A model generated the notes under the pieces. The model did not search any database. It saw only the letters and a program-made list of their open reading frames with translations, and was not told where the DNA came from. A program made the position numbers and the translations under genes. From assembly GCA_030142905.1 (NCBI GenBank), contig JASJOG010000045.1, positions 598,501 through 662,500 on the forward strand: 64,000 bases of DNA, read 5' to 3'. This document shows positions 33,922 through 45,893 of this stretch, piece after piece. This stretch comes from Heliopora coerulea. Lineage: Eukaryota > Cnidaria > Anthozoa > Scleralcyonacea > Helioporidae. Every line of letters begins with the position of its first letter. Within the stretch, counting starts at the first letter, position 1.

Positions 33922-36900
33922 AATATGTACATACGTATAATAATATGTTATTTTTACAACTCATCACGCAGTGATTACTTCAAAGATTGTGGTAGTCTTT
34001 TATAATTATCCGTGTCTCCGTTGCTGCTTTGGCCGTTTACTTGCAAGTTTGAATACCTGTGTTACGTTTTCCTTTATTTATCTTTCTGAGTTACTCTTTG
34101 GTTATGGTATCCTTTTGTTCCATTATTGAATTGTCATTACTATGTCCAGTATCTGTCTTGTCAGACGTGCATGGTTGAGGCTACGTTTACTCTAAGGCAA
34201 AAGCCTTCGGATTCAAAAAGTATTCGGACTCGCACAAGAAATGTATTCGGATTAGTTGGCCGTTCAACAGAAAAACGTATCTGGGTTAGTTGCATGTTCG
34301 TGTTAACCTAAACAGTGCTTTCTTACCTTTGAACGGACATGAATCCCCACAAAGTTTATTAAGAGTGAGCCTGTATGGACAACCGAAAATTTCTTCCATT
34401 CTTTGTTTACAACACTCCTGATAAAAAAGAAATTGTCCAACCACTTGCTACTTCTGCTATTATACACAAAAACGATGAAAATTTCTCGTGAGTCTTAGCT
34501 CTCCGTGTTAAAAGTATCCCAGATTTACCTCCGGATTCATATTTATTCGGATTCGTGTGCAATCCGAAAATTTTATACTGCATTCGCTACATCAGTGTAA
34601 ACGACTACTTTGAATCCGAAGAAAAAGTCTCCGGATTGACTACGAATCCAGAGAATATTGGTCTAGTGTAAACGTTGCCTGAGTTTCGAGTGCACCAATA
34701 TGTTTTTCAGGTTTTGCGGCTAGCGTAGCCCGTCCACCTGAGTGGTGTAAGTTGGCAAGGTTAGGAATGTGCGGAAAACTTCCTCTCAAAGGGGCTCCTG
34801 GGGGGGGGGGGGGCGAATTTTTCTTATTATATGTCAGTTTGAGATGCATTTTGGTGTATTTTCAATTTAAAATCTGCAGAAAAAAAAGTAAAAACAAATT
34901 TTTGGGAAACGTAATCAAACTGATTTAGCGAGTGCGGCATGGAGAGTGGCAGGAAAAAATCGAAAATTATTCGTGAAAAAAATTACACTTCGGTGTTTAT
35001 AAACGCACGCATGAGATTGGGTTTGATTTTATCAGGCTTGTTTATACAATAAATCTTTCTTTTTAAATGAATCGAAGAACTGATCGATCAACATTCTTCA
35101 GCAAATCAGAACTTAAAGACATTTTCCCTTTACTTGCAAACATGGAAAATTAAACAGCAAATAATTTTCCCAATTCCCAGGGACAGAAGTACGGTGGCTA
35201 GGGGAGGAAAATCCGATGACTGGGGGACATTTGACCCCCCCGAAATATAGTTAAAAAGGTCCTGAATGCTATTGCTAACGTTAACGTTGATGTTGATGTC
35301 AAATGTTGATGTTAACTTTGCTCTTCATTCTGCCATATAGACAAGTTTGAAGTCCATGCAATCTTAATTTATTCTGTCTTAAAAACATTTTTTTTCAATT
35401 TTTTTTAAGGAACGTGCTCTTCTAAGAGGAGATCGACGAACTGCAACTATAGTTTGTCTAGAGCGATCAGAATTTTTGTTAGTCGAAAAAGTTGATTTGA
35501 ACCAAATGGGAATCTTTGATATGTTACGAGCTGAAATGGAAGACAGGGTAGCGTTTTTGAGGTAATCCAGTTTTGAATTAATATACCAAGGACTCGAAAA
35601 AATTGTTAGATTAATCCACTTCTTAGTCGTTGTTCTTTAGTTAGTTGTCCGTTTTCTTAAAAAACGAGTTTGGTAAGAGCCTATTGATATGACACTTTAG
35701 CGAGCGAATCCATTTGAAGGCAGGAATTGCAGGGGCACAACCAGGAATTCCGAAGGGCAGAGGTCGGAGGGAAGTAACAAGGTATTGTAGGGGCGATGTT
35801 GGTCATTTCAAGCGAAGTACATCTACGTGCGTTTAGGGGATGAAAGCAAGCAACTGTTACTAACAGAACACAAACAAGATCTCAGACAAAAATGAGTCAA
35901 GACAGGGGTCACGACCCCCCGAACTTCCCCTCCAGGTTGCACCCCAAAAACTGTGTATTCGAGACCACATTGCATACCGAAAAACGAACAATCGTGAGTG
36001 ACAATCGTGAGTGACAAGGGACTAATTGGTGTAATACAAATTAAGGAAGCATAAGGCGAAACCTGAAGTTGTAGAAAAATGGAAGCATGCATTTTTACCA
36101 CGTTTGGCAACGGAACAGCTTAATTCCAGATGGCTCAAAAAGTTGCACGAAAATCGTGAGTAAAATGTGTAGCACTTGGGTAGTAACGTAATGCTAAAGG
36201 TCCTGTCTCGTTTCCGGTACTTATTCCATAACATTTCTTAAAAAAGTGCAAACTTCAGGCGTCTTTAAGTTGGGAACAACAATTAAAATGTAGGGGTTTT
36301 TTAGTCGCTCGGTTTGGAAGAATTAGTCAGTTCGGTTTTCACGATATCGATCAGATGAGATTCGAGATTAAATTTTAGTTCATGGAAACATAAGTTATTA
36401 TAATATAGACATCTTGAAGATCAATATTTGAGTTAAAGGCAAGATGTTTCAAAATGTCCATATCAATTGGAGTATGCTTTATTTTATACTTTTTCAAGTT
36501 TCCGGCTGGTTGTGGTTTTTCATCCTTAGGTTTGGTAAGCTTGATTTTTGGAATTAATCTTCATTTGAACATTTGGATTGAAGACATCAGGAGGAATTAG
36601 TCTATTGCAGCTAAAAGCATTGACGTCAAAAAAATCTTAGAAATCGTAAAAGACATCTTCACAACTGCAGACTCAGCTTTGCTTTATAATTAACCTGAGT
36701 TTTATCTCGACAAAATCTTATTGACAGTTGAAACTCCAAACTAGTCCATTCCATTTAAGAACGTCTGTCATAACTGTTGGGGTATTATTCTCTTTTACTA
36801 ACTTTTTTATATTCCTAATACAGAGACATTGATCTCTTCTCCACTTGGCCGGCTGACGTGCTTCGGGAGGTTGCGGAAGAAAGTCGATCATTGGATTTTC

Positions 36901-39900
36901 GTAGTGATTTAGTGATTGATCGAAACTTAATCATGTCAAATATGGTATACATCATTACCAAGGTATTTGAATTAGTATTGATATCTATCCTTGCATTGGC
37001 ATTGCCATTGGTAATTATATTTTTCTTTTTAATTTAGTTTGAATATACATATGAATTTGAATTAGATTAGCATGTGACTTGCATTTGCTTCTACATCTAC
37101 ATTCACGTTGACATTTTTATTTGTATTAGTTCTTGAATCCATATATCTTCGAGGTATTCTCCTCAACCACGAAGTCCTCTATCGCAGGGTCTTGCACGTT
37201 TAAATTATTCAAAAACATTTATATTGAGTAGGTCCATAAATGCGATATGAATAAGTCTATGCAACTGGAAAAGATGCAGATAACTGGTCATAACAATTGT
37301 CTCCTTAGGAAAAAAAATTTATCGTTTTGTCGTCAAGGTCGTTTGCTCCTGACATGATCATCTTTGTGCAGTCGCTTAGGTGGAACTATTATTGTTCGCT
37401 TCGCTCGTGTCACTTGATACTTGAATATAGCTTTACTGGTAATGGCGGCATAACGGGGGCAAGAGACAGCACATGCCACCCAGATAAACTTTTTTCCCCC
37501 ACTTTGCTCCCACCAAACTCTTATAGAATGCGTAAGATTACTTATTATAGTCGCTATTTACACATGGAAATTTAGAAGATTTTGAATGGAAAACGAGAAA
37601 CATTACAATACCCTGATATTTTATAGGAGTCATTGAAGCTGAATATTCCATAATCTTAACAGTGAATATATTTCGCTGTAAACTTAGCATATTTACCTGG
37701 AGGTGTTGCCCCTCTTAGAGATCCTTTTGCTCCTCGTCTACCCCTCCCGGACTAGGAATTCTGGCACTACCACTGTTTACTAGGGTGGTATTGAAAACTT
37801 TCTTCCATTGATCAACTTGTTCTTGTTTCTCTTTGGTTTACGGAGTCAATTTTTTTCTTTTTTCTACTCGACGCTTTTGTTTTTCGTAAGTAGGCTTTTA
37901 ATACTTATTATAAGGTAAATGGACAACATTAGTGTTGGAACATTGCTGAGGGAACCCAAAGGACGCATTAATTTAAAATTAAAAGGTTTTATTGGGAAGG
38001 CTAGAAGTTTAACACTTGTATGTCCAGGTTATTTTCGGGGAGTAAAATCGTCTGGCATTAGCAAGGTAAAATAACTGAGGACTTATCCAGAGTTAAAGAA
38101 GTTAAGCTATGCCTCCACAATGTATGCTCCCCTACGAGATTTTAAAATTTAAAATCTCCAACCGGGACTTTTAAGCATTCTGTGGATATATTTTAACATA
38201 TATTTTGGAAATGTGGGAGCTTTGAGAAATCTTGAATGATAGATGAACGTTCGTCAAGGCGACTATTCTCAGAAAAACGATTTCTGAGCCCCAGAGGTAA
38301 ATTGAACTCGCAACCTTCTGATGACTGGTGATACCAAGATATCTGCAAGTTCCCACATTTCTAAAATACTTATCTCATCAATAACATTAACATAGAGTGG
38401 CTTCTACTCAGATCGCAAATATATCGAACTTGCACCTCAGCTCACCACTTGAGTCTTGGTAGATCAATGGTTAGAGCATCTCACCGGTCATCAGAAGGTT
38501 CATGGTTCGATCTCTGTCTGGGGCTCAGAAATCGTTTTTCTGAGGATAGAGCTTGACGAACGTTTATCTATCATTAAATAAAAAGTAACCATTCTTATTC
38601 AACTTGAAAATTGGAGGAGAAATTCTTCATCCTAGGATATCGTTTGGTTATTTTTAAAGCGTTCTTGAATTCTGCCGTCGTAAGCTTTCCAAATGGTCTG
38701 AAATTTATGCTACATTTAGTCTTTTACTCCAGGAATTCTCACATCGCTTACAATAGTGTAAAATTTTCTTATTTAGGGTAAATGTCATTTATTACGCTTG
38801 CTGGATTTGACGAATAATAAAAAATGGGTTAAGCAAAGACAACAACAAAAGAAACTCTACAGTTCTGTATTTCCCGACAATGTTAGTTTTCCGAGCTCTC
38901 GTCAGGGGGCCTGGTCACGACTCAGCGCCTCTTCGAGCACGGTCGGATATCACGAACCGAAGATCACACGATTGTTATCTGATCCTCAGCTTCCTGGAAA
39001 AACAAGAAGGCTTGAAATTCGTCATCCTAGAATGACAAAATCAGCGATTACAGGAACGGTTAGAAAATCCGAAAAGAGATCTGGAAGCGATGGTAAACCA
39101 TTCAAAGGCTACTTATCCGAGTCTCATAACGCGCAGACGAGGCAGACCCAACCGTCAGTTCGCGAAGAGAGTGCTTGTTCTAAAACGGAATCCGAAATGA
39201 GCAACTTTGGTCTCGGAGTGTTTCTGAGACTTGATATAATGGAAAAAGGAAAAATTGTGGTAAATTACGCGCGTACAAAATTTTTCGTTGTATTTTTTCA
39301 CGTAATATTTCCAACATGATGGATAGAATTCGCCCCCAAGCTCAGACACCAAGAAGACTGTTGAAAAAGATGGCAACGCCGCGATTATTTAAACGCTTTT
39401 CAAAGCGTTTGATCGAAAGGTCAAACACTCGCTGGAAGGTTTGGTATATCTTCGAAAACTAATCCTGTGGCTAGGGTCAAGATTTCGGGGGAACCCCGGG
39501 AACTCGAAAGTCCGACCAGTCAAACGATATATGACTAAAATTTTTCAGATTGTCTCGGAAATAAAAATTTGCAATTTTCTCTTCACTTTAACCATGTCCA
39601 CAGTGCCTCAGAGGAGAATAAATATATAGTCATGAAACCTGAAAAAAGGACAAAAATTTCCACAAGCCACTTAATGATCTTGATGACATGTTATTGGTGT
39701 TACCAATTGTGCCTATTAAAACATGCAAAATGTTACTCACATTACAAGTTGTTCAACTACTGAGACGAGCGCGAAAACAAAATATTTATATATTATATAG
39801 TTCATAGGGTGCACGATTCATATGCGAAGTGACTCCACAAGATACACCTAGTAACTGAAGCAAGTTTACCAACAGAAACTCGCTTCGAATTTCAAATATG

Positions 39901-42900
39901 TCAAAGAAGCTTACCTTAAAGTTATTTGTTGAGTTTAACATCAGATATTCTGAGAGGTGAAAGTTGTAATAAGGGAGCAGTTTCTCTGGCCTTCTTGGCT
40001 ATGCCACTTAAACAAATACCTACGACCTATTTCAAATTTCAAGTGCATTAACTTATCACGAGTAACTATGGTAAGGACATTATTTTTTAGATCACTTAAT
40101 AATCTACGTCAAACCCAGATTGGAAAGTGGCTGAAAATTAAGATAAGAACATTTTAAGTCAAACGCCTTTGTCATTTATCCTAATGAAATAGTGTTTTTA
40201 ACGTTTAAGGGTCTCGAAGGAGTATTACGAACAGAGGAAGATGTTAGGTTAAAGTCAGTTATGGACACTCGTCACTTGTCATTAGTCAGCAAAGGATGCC
40301 AACTGATTTCCTTTCCAGCAGAAGTCCTGAAAAAGCATGCCGATCTTGTAACCCTACGTAAAATTAAAAAGCATATTAAAACCTATCCTAGTGATGATGA
40401 ACTCCTGGAGTGCTATTTGGAGAAGAGCCACTGGAATACTTATAAGGAAGTTCTACTCAGTAAGACCGTGAAAGAAATCGAGGCAAGAAGATCTCTTGGA
40501 AAGCTCCGAACGTACGCGAGAATAAACGGCACCTTTCGATACGGCGACAGAAAGTGGTGTACAGTTGACAGAGACGAAGCGAGAGAAACGCACGGTGAGA
40601 AATCGCATAAAAAGAAATCATGTTTGTTCAGCTGTAGCACGTAGAAATGGGTTAGAATTAGGGTGCGCAAAACAAGATTGTTTTTTAAAGTAGAAACTCT
40701 AACAATCATAAAACGCATATGGCTAATTTTTTAATCTTAGAGAAAAATCATCAAAGTAACAACCTTTTCCCGGCAGGACCATCCCCCTTGACGATTGAAA
40801 TGGTCTTGCGTTAGCCAGAGTAAAATAATAGAAGATTGATCCCATTGGGAAAGAGTTAATTAATTGCGATAGTTGTTACCCCTTCACGGCAGGACCTCTC
40901 CCCTCGACGAGTAGAATCGTCCGGGGTTAGTCGAAACAAAATGCTAGGAAACTAGGACGGGCGTGAGCAGAGTGGGGCAATTGAAGTTTGCATTCTAACT
41001 TGGATTTTCCCTCTATTTGCATGTATAAATTATAAAGTAAACGGTTTAAGCCCTTGAGTTTTGTTACGTGTTAGAAAAAGTATGCCGTCCAGGTTAGAGT
41101 AATCTTGAAAAACAATGCTAGTTACTGATGTTTTGACGGCCTCAAACGGCGATCATCTTCCTTCATCTTCTTTCGACTTCGAAGATGACCATCGCTGATG
41201 GTGGTGAAGCTATTGAAACGCAAGTCATGAATAGTCTTTCTCAAGACTACGTTAACTTGGACGATCTACTTTAACCAACAACTGAATAGAATTTGTTAAC
41301 ATTATGATAATTAAATCGGTCGTTATCGAGCGACACATCCACGTAACCATTCCTGCATCAACTTACGCTCACTTTTAAAGTTAATTTAACAAATAAACGT
41401 GAGAATGAACTGCACCGAAATTTTGCTCCAAATGTTTGGCAACTACTGAGCCAACTGTGGTAAGACGCTTGATATCATTTTCTTTATTAGAGATCACGGC
41501 AGGTAGGTTTGTCAGGCTCTTTAATTTTGTCTCCTCCTTTTTAAGAAAATCCTGTCGACCTTCATGAATTAAAGTAGTGTAGAATTAGGGAAATTGTTGT
41601 CTATGTCTACGTTAACCGATGGTGGCGCCTCTTTAGGCCAGAAGATTTTATAGCACAAATTACGTCTCCTTTTCAAAGGGGAACCTATCACCACAAAAAA
41701 ACCCCAAAAAAAACAAAAACAAACAAAAAACCCCAACGCAGAACATACAATGCATTCTAGATGCGCCATGAATAATTACGCACACAAGTTCCCCACAGCT
41801 TGCATATAACTGTTTTTATTATTCCGAAAACGCATGTGACCAGAGCAAGCTTTCTGCCTCCGATGCGCAAACTCTACCCGATTTTATTACGAAGAGTCGG
41901 CGCGCAGGCTACTCCAAAGAATTTGGCTTACTGTTCAAATTACAACCGCTTGTGCTATAAGAACATTTTACACCTTATGGACTGGGCAGTTGTTTTAATG
42001 TCGCTGATGACGAGTTTGTGCAGCAACAATGAGAGTTGAGCAAAGTGAAGACATTATTTTGAATTTTAGCTGCCATGTTGGATGACATAAATTTGTAATC
42101 CAACTTAGCTACTTTTGTCCTGTTAAACTTTTGTTCTTTCGGCAACAACGAAGTACGTCAATCGAGATGTTTGTTTATGTATTCGTTTCGATTTAATCAA
42201 GTTTAATTTCATTTGGAAATGACTGTTTTAGATAAAAAAAAATTCTTCCTGGTCACCTAACCAGAAGCAGCATTACCTATTCCTCTCGTTAACTGTGATT
42301 CAAGGCACATTCTGAAGACCTAGACTCCGGACCTTTACTAAAAACTACATTTTGTAAGCGCTTTTAAGGGTCAACATTCTATCACTGCCATTTTAAGTGG
42401 ATTGAAATAACATGACTTCTCATCAGAGTTTGAAGGGCGGAGCTCCGAATTGGTCAACGAAGTATTTCAATTTATCGGAGGCTGAGCTGGCACCAAACTT
42501 TTGCCAGAGCAAAACCTCAGTGTGCACGCTCCGAATACTTACTGTAAACTAGACTTCCAGATTAGCTGCCTACTTTGGTATCTATGGTACAATTTCGTAG
42601 CTTGTCATGCTTTAAACGTTTCTGCAAATCACTTTTTGGTGGTTTAGGAGTTTACGTATCCTTCATAAAGTTGGGGTTTTTTTCGTAGTTCATTATATCA
42701 TTGATCAATAATTGCCAATGACCATGCATTAAGTAACTTATCGCCATTCGTGTCGAGCTAGCCCACATGCTCGTCTCACGCCGTAGTTAGTGTTTTCAAT
42801 GCCGACGTCATGTCACTTTTAAATTCAAGTTAGTTCCTTACAACAGAGCTAATGTACATTTCCTAATTAAAGTTACATACGTGAAATTCTAACACAGAAA

Positions 42901-43784
42901 ACTTCTCAGTTACAAAGCCCAAGTTCAGAAGCGGACGCATGGATTGGATTTTAGATGAGGCATTTTGCCCTCACGAAACTTTATGCCGATACAAAGCGAT
43001 GTGCGCACCAAAAAAATACGTCAGGTGAAGGTTGTGGGCGCTGCGAAATAAGCTGCAGAGTTCAAAGATTTGCTAGCCCATTATTGCCAATAGGGTAAAA
43101 ATCAACTTATAATACAATTTACCTTCGATTTGAAGTGGTCAGGGAAACGTTTCAACAAGTCATGAACCCCTAGAGTTTCTTCAGCCCCCAAAATAATTTT
43201 AAATAGGAGTAGATCACGCTGACTACAAAGTTGTTATGCGTGATTAAACGTCGACGTGCTAGCCAAATCTGGACCGCGAATGTTGAACAGAAATATTCTT
43301 TTTGGCTTGCGGATGATCTACACGGTTCAATTGTCGTACGCGATTCTTTGTCCTGCTGTTCACAATTTACTCAGCTGAGTCTTCAGGACCTGTTTCAATA
43401 TTCGAAATCCAGAACAAATCCTACGATATAGGAATTGTGTTTTCAAAAGATTGTTTGACAAGTGATAATTGGTAGAGTCGCTTCTAAATGACTATTCTTT
43501 TCCTTGCAGAGCGAGCACATTCAGTGGCTTCACAAGGAGCATCATCAGTTCAGAAAATTGAGCAAACCAAGTACACACAACCTTCATTCAGTCCAATCCC
43601 AATCCAGATGAAACTGCACGTCAACGATCCTTCAATATTTTATCCTTACAAGCCTAGCGAAACAGTCTACGCTCAGGGAAGCCACCGTAGTTTAGTTTTG
43701 GTTAATGGTGGAATTCAAACTAACACCATTCAAGAAGTCGTCGAAGAACACCTGTTTAACAATCTTCCAGCAGGAAATAATTAG
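26434..43784 (+). CDS. CNBD2: CNBD2-like cyclic nucleotide-binding domain protein (9 coding exons)
   Basis: Resembles cyclic nucleotide-binding domain-containing protein 2, a cAMP-binding protein linked to sperm function in mammals. Exons: 26434-26733, 27276-27446, 27537-27700, 29214-29373, 35410-35561, 36824-36962, 38777-39259, 40210-40594, 43510-43784. GT/AG junctions and phases agree; the total is 2229 nt (742 aa). Exon 3 is the pre-domain helix ([20 protein letters not shown]). Exons 4-5 form the first cyclic nucleotide fold, including [19 protein letters not shown] and the phosphate-binding cassette [18 protein letters not shown]. Exons 6-7 begin a second, degenerate fold ([17 protein letters not shown]). 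Exon 7 continues as a 140-residue polar, Ser/Lys-rich insert. Exon 8 carries the C-terminal family block ([18 protein letters not shown]). It is longer than the mammalian protein. An upstream non-coding or extra coding exon cannot be excluded. Introns hold the Penelope-like foldback and a mariner. Confidence 0.92.
30386..30430 (-). ncRNA. Decayed hammerhead of the second retrozyme subfamily
   Basis: The minus strand reads CTGACAAG, stem II CTGTGGTACAG, GAAACGTACGTC, then TGCAGATTG, matching the 7625-7667 ribozyme. The CUGANGA box has A in place of the essential G8, so it is probably inactive. The surrounding sequence to about 30560 matches the 7440-7662 unit in reverse. Confidence 0.75.
30626..33116. 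mobile_element. Penelope-like element in foldback arrangement
   Basis: The left arm (about 30626-31557) is the reverse complement of the right arm (about 32184-33116). The arms frame a 0.63 kb unique segment. Over the roughly 110 codons compared in one frame (31543-31213 against 32209-32527) the arms differ at one residue, so the duplication is recent or kept uniform by conversion. Both arms carry the GIY-YIG region and 3' UTR; the centre carries a piece of RT. Both arms also share the same internal TGA, so that defect predates the duplication. It lies in the 6 kb intron between CNBD2 exons 4 and 5, with TA-rich repeats outside both ends. Such partially inverted structures are typical of Penelope-like elements. 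Confidence 0.85.
31560..32817 (+). pseudogene. Penelope-like RT and GIY-YIG coding remnant
   Basis: The open frame 31639-32166 begins [18 protein letters not shown], a Penelope RT block. It continues with [13 protein letters not shown], where the active-site second Asp is Asn, then LPFLDIL and [18 protein letters not shown]. Just upstream, sequence encoding the preceding block is in another frame with a stop (about 31562-31638). Downstream, after a frameshift, come the linker ([13 protein letters not shown]), a CGTCEHLL zinc-binding-like motif and a GIY-YIG nuclease (VIYIIIC, then a TGA, then [12 protein letters not shown]), ending about 32817. The 5' half of the RT is missing. The lost catalytic Asp, frameshifts and stop show it is dead. 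Confidence 0.85.
33138..33214. repeat. (TC)n followed by (TA)n microsatellite
   Basis: About 25 TC units (33138-33187) and then about 13 TA units. They lie between the Penelope-like element and the mariner element. Confidence 0.95.
33219..33794 (+). mobile_element. Internally deleted mariner-like element (576 bp)
   Basis: Perfect terminal inverted repeats of at least 25 bp (outermost 19 bases CAGGGTGAGTCAAAAGTAG) are flanked by TA (33217-33218, 33795-33796). It sits inside a (TA)n array. Only the 3' third of a transposase gene remains, so it cannot move alone. The perfect ends suggest a fairly recent insertion. Confidence 0.9.
33317..33619 (+). pseudogene. Mariner-like transposase C-terminal fragment
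   Basis: An uninterrupted 101-codon frame contains [35 protein letters not shown] and [19 protein letters not shown], ending TAA. The PDLTPxDFFLWG block surrounds the third catalytic acidic residue of this mariner branch. The N-terminal DNA-binding region and the first two catalytic residues are deleted. Confidence 0.85.
33797..33912. repeat. (TA)n / TATG microsatellite
   Basis: TA repeats with internal TGTG and TATG runs, continuing the array interrupted by the mariner element. Open frames here are artefacts. Confidence 0.9.
34178..34680. mobile_element. MITE with AGGCTACGTTTAC inverted termini
   Basis: The left end is AGGCTACGTTTACTCTA and the right end TAGTGTAAACGTTGCCT, complementary with few mismatches. 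The interior repeats ATTCGGATTCG/GAATCCGAA. No coding frame. A target duplication could not be identified with confidence. Confidence 0.65.
38022..38105. repeat. Dispersed AAAATCGTCTGGCATTAGC repeat
   Basis: GAGTAAAATCGTCTGGCATT is shared with 16769, 44206 (AAAATCGTCTGGCGTTAGCC) and 47932. Copies are commonly bordered by AACCCTTT or GGGTTAA-like ends, which suggests a small MITE. Confidence 0.6.
38190..38340 (-). mobile_element. tRNA-related SINE copy, reverse orientation
   Basis: The minus strand reads a B-box-like GGTTGCGAGTTCAATTT, then CTCTGGGGCTCAGAAATCG, TTTTTCTGAGAATA and CTTGACGAACGTTCATC. This is the same tail as the forward copy at 38400-38575 and the copies near 10.1 and 63.7 kb. 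Confidence 0.7.
38400..38575 (+). mobile_element. tRNA-derived SINE copy, forward orientation
   Basis: A-box-like TAGATCAATGGTTAGAGCATC and B-box-like GGTTCGATCTC lie about 30 nt apart in a tRNA-like head. They are followed by CTGTCTGGGGCTCAGAAATCG and CTTGACGAACGTTTATC. It lies about 60 bp from an inverted copy of the same family. Confidence 0.78.
40755..40950. repeat. Two adjacent copies of the dispersed GTCTGGCGTTAGCCAG repeat
   Basis: CGGCAGGACCATCCCCCTTGACGA at 40773 is repeated as CGGCAGGACCTCTCCCCTCGACGA at 40879. Each is followed by a diverged form of the GTCTGGCGTTAGCC motif. Together they form a tandem pair about 106 bp apart. Confidence 0.65.
41085..41265. repeat. Imperfect palindrome (foldback)
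   Basis: CCGTCCAGGTTAGAGTAATCTTGA on the left complements TCAAGACTACGTTAACTTGGACG on the right. The arms meet near CGATCATCTTC and GAAGATGACCATCG. It lies in the last CNBD2-like intron. Confidence 0.6.
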
Positions 43785-43835
43785 GACAAAAATTAAAAAA
43801 AGTAAAAATGAAACTATGCTATCATTATCAGGCTG

Positions 43836-43841
43836 AATAAA
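43836..43841 (+). other. Polyadenylation signal of the CNBD2-like gene
   Basis: AATAAA 51 nt after the stop codon of the last exon, followed by a T-rich stretch. Confidence 0.65.
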
Positions 43842-44174
43842 TTCTTGTGTTATTTACGAGTCATATTATTGCAATTCCATATTCTAACTAGGCAAAAGAC
43901 CTCTTCAGGTTCGTAAGTCGTGGATCAATTCAGACCATGCTTTGTTTTGGTACTTCATTATTCCTATCATGTTTTCATGTGTTTCTGAATGTTAGGAAAT
44001 TTTGCAGAAACAATTCTTCAAAGTAAGATTGTATAATCTGAAATGAGTTCGAAATAACATAGAAGCTTAATATGACCAATTCTCAACTATTCACAATAAT
44101 CGTGGTACACTGTCCACGAAGGTTTCGGCATCAATACGACTGTGTAGGTAAACATTCGAGTAAAAAAATTAAAT

Positions 44175-44275
44175 TAACTCAGGGCAGGGCTCGTCCCTTT
44201 GACGAGTAAAATCGTCTGGCGTTAGCCAGGATAAAATACCAAAGTGCACCCTTGCCCATTAATGGGTTAATCTTC
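44175..44275. repeat. Dispersed CGTCTGGCGTTAGCCAG repeat copy
   Basis: GACGAGTAAAATCGTCTGGCG then TTAGCCAGGATAAAATACC, ending AATGGGTTAA. It is the clearest member of the family also seen at 16769, 38042, 40800 and 47932. Confidence 0.65.
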
Positions 44276-44403
44276 GGGCGCCAATGAAAGATTTGTGAAA
44301 GGTTTTTTCTAACCTGATTAGCCTCAAACACACATGTATTCTCTTATCACCACTCTAAGCCTAACGGAATACGCAGTTGCAATAGGTACTTCATGGTCGG
44401 TAA

Positions 44404-45436
44404 AGCCTGGTTCACACGAGCGACATAAGCATAAGGACAAGATCAAAACAAAAGCAAACCGTGATATCTCCTCACGGACTTGCAAAGATAAAACAAGAGT
44501 TTTTCTTTGTTTCGTCTTTTGTTCGGCTCATTGCTTATGCTTAGACTATGATCTTATGCTTCTGACTACGACGATCCTTATGTCGCACGCTTGACTTCAT
44601 TCCTTTGTTTTACCTTTTGTTTTGTCCTTAAGCCTGGTTTCCATACAGCTGTAATTGCTGTAGTTCAGTCGGCGACTATCGGCAATTCCATTACAACAAT
44701 TGTGTTTCCATATATTGGTAATTGTTGTAATTTAGGCATCCATTTCCCTCTAGTACTCAGGACGTCTCGGTTTAGTGATCGCGGCTTTATGTTGAAACTG
44801 CGCTAGCGCATGGTTTGGAAAAATTTAGACCTTGGCGACAGCCACAATTTGGGATCGAACACGTTGCCATAAAATATTCCTCACATTAAAACGCTGAAAG
44901 TAGATGGCACAGTTAAGTTGAAGGTTACAGGTACAATACAAAAAGGTGCTGCTGTTTGCCTTAGCTAGGATTCGCAAAAAATCAAGGAAGAGGAAACAAA
45001 TTAATTCAGTGCTTTTTTTTCGCAAAACACAACCGACGATCTTTGGAAGGTGGCTGGGTACACACGTGCAACATCCATGAACAACTCGTCAGTTAAAGTT
45101 AAACTCTGCGTTTGACTCTTCATTGCATAATACATATAATATTATTCTGTGACTGTGGTCTTGTAGGCAATTTTCCGTCGCAGACAGTCGGCGACGAACG
45201 TTTCCATTAAATGTTGATTTGTCGGCGATTGTTGCAATTGTTGTAGAAGTTGAACCTGATTGAACTTCTACAACAATCACCTACTGATAGCCGATAGAAT
45301 TACAACGTTTACGACTTGCGTTTTCATTAAGTCGTGATTGCTGTAAGACTTGATCGGAGATCATCTCCAACGGAATTACAATAATTACAACTATATGGAA
45401 ACCAGGTTTATGCTTACCTTCATCTGTGAACCAGGC
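44404..45436. mobile_element. Palindromic MITE interrupted by another MITE
   Basis: The outer ends are AGCCTGGTTCACACGAGCG and TGTGAACCAGGC, with GTAA on the left and TTAA on the right. The interior (CATAAGCATAAGGACAAGATC) matches the 1235-1496 element. The right part (TGCTTACCTTCATCTGTGAACC) is separated from the rest by an insertion at 44632-45406. Confidence 0.7.
44632..45406. mobile_element. Inner MITE inserted in the CATAAG MITE
   Basis: Starts GCCTGGTTTCCATA after TTAA (44628-44631) and ends TATGGAAACCAGG before a TTTA. The interior contains many GTTGTAATT/AATTACAAC inverted motifs. No transposase frame. Confidence 0.7.
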
Positions 45437-45893
45437 TTAAATCGCTTTGTACTTGGGAAGTACAAAGAGTTCAGTTGACAGTGAAGTAAGTGGTAACTGC
45501 GATTGCGCATGTCGTTATGCTTATACTTATGTAATCAGTGTAAGCCAGTGTAAGTGTGTAAGCTTAGTCTCTTCTGCTTGCGGTTTGGTTTATTTCACGT
45601 GTTCGTGCTTTTACTTATGCCCAGTCATTCTAGTCTTTCTATTCGAAATAGCGCTTGCGAACGTTCCGCTCAAGTAACGCGTTGCTTCACTACGGACCAG
45701 TTTTAAGGTGGAGCTTTTCGTGTTCCGAATCTAAATCTAATGGCCATACGCAATGGCTTTAGTTATATTGGATTTGCCACGTGAAAAGTTTAACTTCGCC
45801 GTAAAGAAAAAAATTTAGAATAGAAAACCTATTCTTTCTCTTCATCTAACAGTGTAAATTATATCTTTGCCACGGCTAAAGTAAGCTGCGCAC

